Assembly: GCA_052389555.1 (NCBI GenBank)
Contig: JBQTHV010000039.1
Coordinates: forward strand, 1-18,555
DNA length: 18,555 nucleotides
DNA from: JABFSM01 sp052389555
GTDB lineage: Bacteria > Gemmatimonadota > Gemmatimonadetes > Gemmatimonadales > GWC2-71-9
Direction: 5' to 3'
The notes under the pieces are model-generated. The model did no database searches and was not told the DNA's origin. It saw only the letters and a list, made by a program, of their open reading frames with translations. The number at the start of each line of letters is the position of its first letter. Position 1 is the stretch's first letter. A program made the position numbers and the translations under genes. This document shows positions 13,535 to 18,555 of this stretch, in pieces.

Positions 13535-13938
13535 TATCCGTCGAGCCAGGTGAGAATCGGGCCCAGTGCGTACGCCACCAGGAACCCGGAGGCATACAGT
13601 CCGGCAGAAATCCATAGCACCAGCCGGGTGCGCCGATGCGCCGCCATGCACGCGTCCGCCTCTCCTGGGGCGCACCCCATCGTCCTGGCGGAGCGATGGC
13701 CTAGGTAGGCATTCGCCGCAATCATCGCACCCGCAACCGCAAAGACCAACCCCTTGTGGCGCGACAACGTGACCAGCCACGGTACTCCTGAGAGGACGGC
13801 CGCCACGGTCGCCCCGAAGCCAAGCAGGACCAGCAACGAAGGCAGCGCACAGCACACGAGAGTCCCAACCGACCCGAATAAGGACAGGTAACCCGAAAGC
13901 GAACGGGATCGGGATCTCCGGATGTCTGCTTCCGTCAC
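13534..13938 (-). CDS. MerT/MerC-like inner-membrane metal transport protein
   Basis: 134 residues from a GTG at 13938 (GGAGGG nine bases upstream), its start overlapping the regulator's TGA. Three to four membrane helices are visible. The first contains LVCCALPSLLVLLGFGATVAAVLSG, the vicinal-Cys motif of MerT/MerC that hands Hg(II) across the membrane. A second Cys pair lies in the loop MGCAPGEADAC, as in MerT. The last helix is WISAGLYASGFLVAYALGPIL. It is longer than the MerT at 17225 and only distantly similar. It is the second gene of the MerR-like unit. Mercury is the likeliest substrate, but its regulator lacks one mercury-binding Cys, so another soft metal is possible. Confidence 0.78.
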   Translation of the reverse strand: MTEADIRRSRSRSLSGYLSLFGSVGTLVCCALPSLLVLLGFGATVAAVLSGVPWLVTLSRHKGLVFAVAGAMIAANAYLGHRSARTMGCAPGEADACMAAHRRTRLVLWISAGLYASGFLVAYALGPILTWLDG

Positions 13939-14345
13939 TGAGTCGATCCCTCCAGCGATTCAAGAATCGGACAGCTCAGCTCCGCGCCTCGGCACTGGCA
14001 TGCCTCAACGAGCTCCCCCAAGGCGAGGCGTAGCGACTTGAGGTGGGCCAGCTTCTGCTCCACTTCACGGAGCTTCCGCTCTGCGATCGGGCGTACCGTG
14101 GTACGTCCGGCGCGAGGAGCTCGAAGCCGGAGCAGCTCTCGGATTTCCGGGAGCGAAAAACCCAGCTCCTGGGCCCGCTTGATGAACCGAACGACGCGGA
14201 TCGCTTCCTCGTCGTAGCGGCGATACCCCGAACGGTCGCGCTCGGGACGGGTCAACATCCGTTCGCGCTCATAGAACCGCAGGGTATGGACGCTGACGCC
14301 GGTTTGGGCCGCCACGTCCCCAATCAGGAGAGGTTTCGCAGTCAT
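13935..14345 (-). CDS. MerR-family metal regulator, lacking the first MerR Cys
   Basis: 136 residues from the ATG at 14345. It has the MerR helix-turn-helix (IGDVAAQTGVSVHTLRFYERERML, then SGYRRYDEEAIRVVRFIKRAQELGFSL), a dimerisation helix, and the C-terminal loop ACQCRGAELSCPI with Cys116, Cys118 and Cys125. Aligned with the MerR at 17559-17972, Cys116 and Cys125 match its Cys114 and Cys123, but the residue equivalent to Cys79 is in RTTV, not Cys. Hg-type MerR uses all three, so the coordination here must differ. It stands behind its own MerR-type promoter and heads the unit with the MerT-like, barrel and HMA genes. It probably also acts at 12097-12127. Confidence 0.85.
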   Translation of the reverse strand: MTAKPLLIGDVAAQTGVSVHTLRFYERERMLTRPERDRSGYRRYDEEAIRVVRFIKRAQELGFSLPEIRELLRLRAPRAGRTTVRPIAERKLREVEQKLAHLKSLRLALGELVEACQCRGAELSCPILESLEGSTQ

Positions 14346-14364
14346 GAGAGAGCCCTGAAGAACA

Positions 14365-14395
14365 ATCTGAACCCTGAACCTAGGTCTAGAGTCAA
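14365..14395 (-). promoter_or_regulatory. MerR-type promoter of the 13935-14345 regulator unit
   Basis: Minus strand TTGACT, 19 bases, TCAGAT. The spacer carries the palindrome ACCTAGGT within a wider imperfect dyad. It closely resembles the mer promoter at 17996-18026 (both TTGACTCT.-ACCT.GGT). The -10 box is weak, as expected for an activator-dependent, autoregulated promoter. Confidence 0.7.
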
Positions 14396-14466
14396 GGGGC
14401 GGCCAGGGCTGGTTCATTCGCCCGGTCGAGGCGATGTTTATCCTCCCGCTTTCGGAGCCTGGCGCT

Positions 14467-14922
14467 ATGAAGCCCTTCGGGTTGTCCCTCATCGGCCTGG
14501 TGGTAGGAGCGATCCCCGCGGCTACCCAACCGGCCAGCACCGATTCAGCCAAGATCGCCGAGACGGTCCAGACCTTTCACCGCGCGCTCGCGCAAGGAGA
14601 TTCCGCCGCGGCGCTCCGGCTCCTGGCCAATGACGTGGTGATTCTGGAATCGGGCGGAATCGAGACGCTGGCTGAATATCACGCGCACCATCTCGCAGCT
14701 GACATCGGTTTTGCGCAGGCAACGCGGCGCGAACCGGTGAATCTGAACGTCGTGGTGGCCGGTGATGTCGCCTGGGTCACCTCGGCCTCGCGGACGACCG
14801 GCACGTTTCGCGACCGGCCGGTGAACAGCGTGGGGGCGGAGCTCATGGTGCTGTCGCGCACCCCGACTGGCTGGACGATTCGGGCGATTCACTGGTCATC
14901 GCGGGCGCGGCGCCCGTCCTAA
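14467..14922 (+). CDS. Secreted SnoaL-like/NTF2-fold protein (DUF4440 type)
   Basis: 151 residues taking the ATG at 14467, which gives a signal peptide (LSLIGLVVGAIPAATQ); an ATG at 14434 is a longer option with a poorer fit. The body follows the DUF4440 layout: IAETVQTFHRALAQGDSAAALRLLANDVVILESGG, LAEYHAHHL, VVVAGDVAWVTS, AELMVLSRTPTGWTIRAIHWSS. Such proteins are small cone-shaped folds with varied or unknown roles, often as stand-alone periplasmic proteins in environmental bacteria. It is divergent from the MerR-like unit across the shared promoter gap. Its TAA stop lies within CCTAACCC. Function unknown. Confidence 0.75.
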   Translation: MKPFGLSLIGLVVGAIPAATQPASTDSAKIAETVQTFHRALAQGDSAAALRLLANDVVILESGGIETLAEYHAHHLAADIGFAQATRREPVNLNVVVAGDVAWVTSASRTTGTFRDRPVNSVGAELMVLSRTPTGWTIRAIHWSSRARRPS

Positions 14923-14950
14923 CCCGGCTCCTTCTCAAAGAGCATCCACA

Positions 14951-14968
14951 GATTACGCGGATTACACG
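14951..14968 (+). repeat. Two 9-base tandem repeats
   Basis: GATTACGCG and GATTACACG, preceded by CCACA, stand just before the start of the second SnoaL-like gene. It is low-complexity filler like the other short arrays in this window. Confidence 0.6.
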
Positions 14969-14972
14969 GCTT

Positions 14973-15395
14973 ATGAACGCGCCATGCCGAAAAATGCGAG
15001 CCGCCGGGGCGTCCTGGAGGTTCTATACGTTGACAATAGCTCTGATCCTTGGGCTCGGCACAGCGGCCTCGGCCCAATCCCCCGAAGCGGAAGTGCGCGC
15101 CGCCGTCGATCGCTACAACGCGGCGTTCCTCGGCAAGGACCTCCCCGCACTCCGAGAGCTCCTGGCCGCCGACATCATCCTCTACGAGCACAGCGTCCGC
15201 AACATCGGGGTGGAGGATGTCTGGAACAATCACCTCCGGCCCGAGGTCGAGGCCTTCCAGGATATGAAGGGTGAGTTCGCCGACGTCCACGTATGGGTCT
15301 CGGGCGATGTTGCCTTGGTCACCCGGCAGTACTCGATCCAGGCGACCATGCGGGGCCGGGCGATCGACGCCCGCGGCAACGAGACGATGGGCTAG
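14973..15395 (+). CDS. SnoaL-like secreted protein, C-terminally truncated
   Basis: 140 residues (ATG at 14973, or 14994). A signal peptide (YTLTIALILGLGTAASAQ) leads into EAEVRAAVDRYNAAFLGKDLPALRELLAADIILYEHS, VWNNHLRPEV and VSGDVALVTRQYSIQATMRGRAIDARGNETMG, then stops. Compared with its neighbour at 14467 the last strands (the LxxxxxGWxIxxxHWS block, about 20-25 residues) are missing. Its TAG at 15393-15395 overlaps the merA stop in the palindrome CTAG, so the two genes end tail to tail with no spacer. The loss coincides with the left end of the mer operon, suggesting that arrival of mer cut this gene. It may not fold properly. Confidence 0.7.
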   Translation: MNAPCRKMRAAGASWRFYTLTIALILGLGTAASAQSPEAEVRAAVDRYNAAFLGKDLPALRELLAADIILYEHSVRNIGVEDVWNNHLRPEVEAFQDMKGEFADVHVWVSGDVALVTRQYSIQATMRGRAIDARGNETMG

Positions 15396-16813
15396 GCGGC
15401 GCAGCAGGACAGCTTCTTCACATCTTTCTCGAAGGCCTGGGCGGCGAGCTTAATCCCCTCGCTCAGTGTCAGATAGGGGTGAAAGCTCGCGATCAGATCA
15501 TCGATCGTGAGCCCGAACCGGATCGCCAGCGCGGGCTCGGTGATCATCTCCCCCGCCTCGGCGGCGACAATCTGCGCGCCGACGAGCTTCCGCGTCTCCC
15601 GATCCGCAACGAGCCGAATGAACCCACGGGTATCCCTGGCCGCGAGGGCCCGCGGCACCTGGTCGAGCGGCAGCTCTGAGACCCACGGCTCGATGCCGGC
15701 CCGTTGCGCCTCGGCCTCGCTAAGCCCGACCGACGCGACGGCCGGATCGGTGAACGTAACCCGCGGGACTGCGGTCAGATCGTAGCGGTGCCGCTTCACT
15801 CCCAGCGCGTTCGCGGCGGCCAGACCGCCAGCGTATGCGGCGACGTACACGAACATCGGATCGCCGATCCCGTCACCGGCGGCATAGACGTCCGGGTTTC
15901 CGGTTTGCAGGAACTCGTTGACGAGGACTTCACCCTTCTTGCCAACCGCCACGCCGACCGACTCCAGTCCCAGACCCCCGGTGTTGGCTCGCCGGCTAGT
16001 CGCCACCAGCAACTGTTCCGTCTTGGCCTCGTGGGTCCGGTCGCCATCCTGGTAGGCGACCGCGAACCCGCTGGACGAGCGACTCACCCGCTCCACCGAA
16101 ACGCCGGGGTAAATCTCGATCCCCTCGGTGCGGAGCGCAGCGGCGAGGCCTTCACCGACCGCGGCGTCTTCCCCCGGAAGAATCCGGGGAAGGGCCTCCA
16201 GGACCATAACCCGCACCCCTAACCGGGCAAACATCTGGCCCAGCTCGAGCCCGACCGCGCTCCCGCCAATCACGATCAGCGATTCCGGCAGCCGGTCCAG
16301 CGCCATCGCGCTCGCGTTGTCCAGGTATCCCGAACCTGCGAGGCCGGGAATCGGAGGAGCCCAGGGTGAGGATCCAGTCGCGATGACGATCTTGCCGGCC
16401 CGGAATTGCCGGCCATCGTCGAGGACGAGTTCTCCCCCCGGCGCCGGGGTCGCCCGCTGCTTGATGAGGGTGACCTGGGGGTACTCGCGCAGGACGTCGG
16501 CGTACTTGGCCTGCCGGAGCGAGGCGACCAGTTGGTCCTTCTGCGAGCGGATCGCATCCCAGTTCGGTCGCCCGTCGCTAACGGGAATTCCGGCGAACCC
16601 GTGATACGCTCGCCGATGCCGGGCCTCGGCGGCTCGCAGCAAAGTCTTCGACGGAATGCAACCCACGTTGACGCAGGTGCCGCCGAGGGTGCCGGCCTCC
16701 AGTAAGGCCACTCGCGCCCCGAGCTCCGCCCCTCGAGTGGCGGCGGCAAAGCCGGCCGAGCCGCCGCCGATGACGGCCAGGTCGAAGCTGGTGCGGGAGG
16801 GGGAGACGGCCAT
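15392..16813 (-). CDS. merA: Mercuric reductase, short form
   Basis: 473 residues from the ATG at 16813. FAD-binding GGGSAG near residue 16, redox pair Cys47/Cys52 in GTCVNVGCIPSK, NAD(P)H-binding VIGGSAVGLELGQMFARLG, second FAD motif VYAAGDGIGDP, and the C-terminal dimer domain with HPYLTLSEGIKLAAQAFEKD. The chain ends SCCAA, the vicinal Cys470/Cys471 pair that passes Hg(II) to the active site and separates MerA from other pyridine-nucleotide disulphide oxidoreductases. The enzyme reduces Hg(II) to volatile Hg(0) in the cytoplasm with NADPH. The N-terminal HMA domain present in many MerA proteins is absent. It is the last gene of the mer operon, six bases after merP, with a weak ribosome site. 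Confidence 0.96.
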   Translation of the reverse strand: MAVSPSRTSFDLAVIGGGSAGFAAATRGAELGARVALLEAGTLGGTCVNVGCIPSKTLLRAAEARHRRAYHGFAGIPVSDGRPNWDAIRSQKDQLVASLRQAKYADVLREYPQVTLIKQRATPAPGGELVLDDGRQFRAGKIVIATGSSPWAPPIPGLAGSGYLDNASAMALDRLPESLIVIGGSAVGLELGQMFARLGVRVMVLEALPRILPGEDAAVGEGLAAALRTEGIEIYPGVSVERVSRSSSGFAVAYQDGDRTHEAKTEQLLVATSRRANTGGLGLESVGVAVGKKGEVLVNEFLQTGNPDVYAAGDGIGDPMFVYVAAYAGGLAAANALGVKRHRYDLTAVPRVTFTDPAVASVGLSEAEAQRAGIEPWVSELPLDQVPRALAARDTRGFIRLVADRETRKLVGAQIVAAEAGEMITEPALAIRFGLTIDDLIASFHPYLTLSEGIKLAAQAFEKDVKKLSCCAA

Positions 16814-16819
16814 GGGTGG

Positions 16820-17209
16820 CTAGGGCTTTCGCACGGCGTTCACCGAGTCGGGCAGGATGCGAGCCTGGTATCCGGTGAGCCGGGTTAGGTGCTGGGCGAT
16901 CTGGCTCGGGCCGGTACGCTGGGGGTCGTAGCGGACCACGCCCAGGCTGTCCGCGATGGTCACCTTGGCATCCAACACGCCATCCAACTTTCTGAGGGCA
17001 AGGCGCGCGGTAGTAGCACACCCGCCGCAGGTCATGCCGGAGATATGCAGCCTGACCGTTGCAGTATCCACCGGCTGGGTCAAGATTGCCGGGTTAGGGA
17101 TAATTTGAGCAGTGCCGGGGTTCCCGTCTCCCTCGCACAGGGGACACAGGAACGCCCCCCCGGCGATCCCAGCAAGGATCACGAGTCCCGCTTTCGCTGA
17201 CAGAATCAT
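16820..17209 (-). CDS. merP: MerP-like HMA protein with extra N-terminal CxxC
   Basis: 129 residues, longer than classical MerP (about 91). The N-terminal hydrophobic segment (ILSAKAGLVILAGIAGGAF) is followed at once by CPLCEG (Cys22, Cys25), then a linker of about 30 residues and an HMA domain with GMTCGGC (Cys61, Cys64) and RLALRKLDGV. MerP binds Hg(II) in the periplasm and gives it to MerT. The extra CPLC pair beside the membrane is unusual; it could be a second relay site or a lipoprotein-like anchor. It follows merT by 15 bases with GGAGG overlapping the merT stop. Two GGGTTAGG words lie within the gene. The symbol is by domain and position. Confidence 0.85.
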   Translation of the reverse strand: MILSAKAGLVILAGIAGGAFLCPLCEGDGNPGTAQIIPNPAILTQPVDTATVRLHISGMTCGGCATTARLALRKLDGVLDAKVTIADSLGVVRYDPQRTGPSQIAQHLTRLTGYQARILPDSVNAVRKP

Positions 17210-17224
17210 TGTCGCACCAACCTC

Positions 17225-17578
17225 CTATCCAAGAACGAACTTCGACCACCAGGGAAAGGTAAGCAGCGGGATGGCGACGATGGTAGCCACCCACAGCGCT
17301 CGTTTCATGCGCCGGCGTACTACCGGCGATGCACAGGGCCTCCCCGGCTCGCAGGCCTTGTGCTCTTCCCGCCGCACCACCACGAAGCCGAAGCCGAGCG
17401 ATCCCACCGTCCCTGCTACAAAGAACGGACGAAGCGGCTCGAACGTCGCCGCCAATCCGGCCCCGCTCACGCCAAGGGCTATCGCAATCAGCGGTCCCAC
17501 ACAACAAAGGGCAGAGGCCAGCGCGGCGAGAATTCCTCCGCCGGCCGCCAGCAACGTCTTATTGTTCGGACTTGCCAT
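17225..17578 (-). CDS. merT: Mercuric ion transporter MerT
   Basis: 117 residues from the ATG at 17578, overlapping the end of merR by 20 bases; earlier in-frame codons lie inside merR. Three membrane helices: about 12-40 with SALCCVGPL (Cys25, Cys26), about 52-68, and about 93-112. The loop between helices 2 and 3 has Cys76 and Cys82 (EEHKACEPGRPC). Length and all four cysteine positions are almost identical to Tn501/Tn21 MerT (24, 25, 76, 82). It carries Hg(II) from MerP through the inner membrane to MerA. GGAAGAG serves as ribosome site. Confidence 0.95.
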   Translation of the reverse strand: MASPNNKTLLAAGGGILAALASALCCVGPLIAIALGVSGAGLAATFEPLRPFFVAGTVGSLGFGFVVVRREEHKACEPGRPCASPVVRRRMKRALWVATIVAIPLLTFPWWSKFVLG

Positions 17579-17972
17579 GCTCTTCCATTGCCTCCAGAAT
17601 CGGACATTCGTCGGTTGATCGCCGCGCGGCGCAGGCCGCGGCCAGCCGCTCCAGGGTGCGCTTGAGGCGCTGGAGATCGGCAATGCGCTGCTCGACGACC
17701 GCGATCTTTTGCCGGGTCTTTCGGGCAACGGCGTTGCATGCGGCGCGGTTCCTCACCCGGAGGCCCAAGAGCTCCTGGATCTCTCGGAGCGAGAAGCCCA
17801 GCTCCTGGGCGTGCTTGATGAAGCGCAGGCGGCTGACCGCATCCTCCGAGTACTGACGATAGCCGGAGGCGGTGCGTTGGGGTGGAATGAACAGGCCCCG
17901 GCGCTCATAGTAACGGATCGTTTCGACGTTTACCGCGGCCGCGGCGGCGACTTTCCCAATGGTCAACGGCAT
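17559..17972 (-). CDS. merR: Mercury-responsive regulator MerR
   Basis: 137 residues from the ATG at 17972; a longer frame to 18026 runs through the promoter and is rejected. Helix-turn-helix IGKVAAAAAVNVETIRYYERRGL, then SGYRQYSEDAVSRLRFIKHAQELGFSLREIQELL. Cys79, Cys114 and Cys123 have the exact 35- and 9-residue spacings of the Hg(II)-binding Cys82, Cys117 and Cys126 of Tn501 MerR. It twists the 19-bp-spacer promoter immediately upstream on Hg(II) binding. Unlike Tn501/Tn21, merR is the first gene of the operon and not divergent, as in many Gram-positive and environmental mer loci. The order is merR-merT-merP-merA. Confidence 0.96.
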   Translation of the reverse strand: MPLTIGKVAAAAAVNVETIRYYERRGLFIPPQRTASGYRQYSEDAVSRLRFIKHAQELGFSLREIQELLGLRVRNRAACNAVARKTRQKIAVVEQRIADLQRLKRTLERLAAACAARRSTDECPILEAMEEHGKSEQ

Positions 17973-17995
17973 CTTCGGGTCCCCTTCCCGGCCCA

Positions 17996-18026
17996 GTATA
18001 AACCCCGTACCCAGGTACAGAGTCAA
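17996..18026 (-). promoter_or_regulatory. mer operon promoter and MerR operator
   Basis: Minus strand TTGACT, 19-base spacer, TTATAC. The spacer contains the dyad GTACC-TG-GGTAC, the classic mer operator pattern. It lies 24 bases before the merR ATG and drives the whole merRTPA operon under autoregulation. Confidence 0.9.
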
Positions 18027-18090
18027 GGGGTCGCCCTGAGATCATTGGGGAGAAGGACCGGAACGTTACACCCTAAGCCGGAGACTCCCC

Positions 18091-18205
18091 ATGATCGACC
18101 TGCCTTGGCTCACCGCCGACGAAATGGTCGAGGTGGACCGGGCGATGATCGAGGACTACCGGATCCGAGATCGCGCAACGGCATGCCGGTGAGGACCTGG
18201 CCAAC
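18091..18205 (+). pseudogene. Remnant of NAD(P)H-hydrate epimerase (YjeF-N) gene
   Basis: The plus strand from the ATG at 18091 reads MIDLPWLTADEMVEVDRAMI then EDYRI, a clear match to the start of YjeF-N/NnrE proteins (WLTxxxMxxVDRAMxEDYxI). The frame then shifts: in another frame EIAQRHAGEDLAN continues the family pattern to about 18205, after which similarity stops. In the starting frame a TGA occurs at 18190-18192. The intact enzyme, about 200 residues or more, repairs damaged NAD(P)H. Because the rest of the gene is absent, not merely shifted, this is a true fragment. It is divergent from merR and marks the right edge of the mer locus. Confidence 0.7.
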
Positions 18206-18302
18206 GGCCGGGGCATTCACGGGTTTAGGCCCCATGCGGCATCACCTTTGCGTTTCGGCCTACTCCCTCATCTGTTCGATGGGCAGGTCAGGCTGCCTCG
18301 GA
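18206..18302. other. Short gap without recognisable content
   Basis: Between the epimerase remnant and the membrane-protein gene I see no start with a ribosome site, no hairpin with a U-run and no repeat. It may be decayed sequence from the remnant gene. Confidence 0.4.
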
Positions 18303-18555
18303 TCAGTGGCCGTGGCTCCAGAACAGCCGGTGAAACCACGGCACCGCACTCGGCTCGATCGTCGAGCCGAGCAGACCCTCGATCGGAACACCGAGGCCCA
18401 CCGCATGCAGTCCCGCATCGAGGGCATACCACAGCGCCGTCACGACAAGCACTGCTCCGAGAATGGCCAGCACCAGCCTGGGCAGGACCTGCCTCGCCAA
18501 ACGGGGACCGAACAGGTTCGTGTAGCGGGGAAGCGCGAAGGGAGTCACCAGGGCA
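18303..18555 (-). CDS. C-terminal part of an unidentified membrane protein
   Basis: The minus-strand frame enters from beyond the window edge and stops with TGA at 18303-18305. The visible about 83 residues are ALVTPFALPRYTNLFG, a membrane helix (LPRLVLAILGAVLVVTALWYAL), a loop, and a C-terminus PSAVPWFHRLFWSHGH with three histidines. A GTG at 18548 is only an apparent start, since the frame continues upstream without a stop. I do not recognise the family. The His-rich end and position next to mer suggest a transporter, but this is not shown. Confidence 0.55.
   Translation of the reverse strand, partial: ALVTPFALPRYTNLFGPRLARQVLPRLVLAILGAVLVVTALWYALDAGLHAVGLGVPIEGLLGSTIEPSAVPWFHRLFWSHGH

Larger units (their letters stand above)
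286..17098. repeat. Dispersed octamer GGGTTAGG (11 exact copies by hand count)
   Basis: Plus-strand copies start at 286, 2122, 2791, 3626, 8148, 16882 and 17091; minus-strand copies (CCTAACCC) start at 1610, 6793, 10943 and 14918. Close variants GTGTTAGG/CCTAACAC are at 1853, 9986, 10382 and 12840. The shorter core GGGTTA/TAACCC was counted 24 times. Nearly all lie within genes. Where read in frame they give CTA-ACC-CGN (Leu-Thr-Arg) in six places or GGG-TTA-GGN (Gly-Leu-Gly) in three, and two variants or copies supply TAA stops. Confidence 0.75.

Noticed and set aside
12830..13708. 292-codon plus-strand frame
   Set aside because: It runs antisense to the barrel and MerT-like genes and lacks any recognisable feature.
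286..17098. GGGTTA words as telomere-like sequence
   Set aside because: Copies are dispersed in genes on both strands, not in tandem at an end.

Overview
The window is very GC-rich DNA packed with genes for metal handling, envelope proteins and redox chemistry. Gram-negative traits are clear: a TonB-like protein, three outer-membrane beta-barrels and periplasmic proteins with signal peptides. The style fits Gemmatimonadota or a similar high-GC environmental phylum, but nothing here fixes the taxonomy. No rRNA, tRNA, transposase or CRISPR was seen.

Layout. 1-3974 is a leftward run: response regulator, sensor kinase, geranylgeranyl-reductase-type flavoprotein, TonB-like protein and the 5' end of glpK. 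4057-10693 runs rightward: an outer-membrane protein of a metal-associated family, a second barrel, a His-rich exported helical protein, a b6-type cytochrome b with no Rieske partner, and three exported proteins predicted to start with histidine after signal cleavage (the second is DUF4198 with three frameshifts). A near-identical 15-bp inverted repeat lies before the first two barrels and probably links this block to the two-component system.

10699-14345 runs leftward: a MerR-family regulator, a MerT-like CC membrane protein, an outer-membrane barrel, a MerP-like HMA protein, a 26-residue Cys-rich peptide with its own MerR-type promoter and terminator, a NirK-like cupredoxin protein lacking its first domain, and an Rrf2 regulator. 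In the HMA protein the first Cys codon of the metal motif is an in-frame TGA followed by a plausible bacterial SECIS hairpin, so it is a candidate selenoprotein. Two SnoaL-like genes follow on the plus strand, the second cut short where merA ends.

15392-17972 is a compact leftward mercury operon, merR-merT-merP-merA, behind a classic 19-bp-spacer MerR promoter. The genes at both ends of it are truncated, which suggests an insertion or rearrangement. The window closes with the 3' end of an unidentified membrane-protein gene.

Two global features stand out. The octamer GGGTTAGG recurs on both strands inside genes and forces rare TTA/CTA leucine codons. Five apparent single-base deletions break three genes between 9.3 and 11.6 kb, so sequencing error must be excluded there before calling them pseudogenes.
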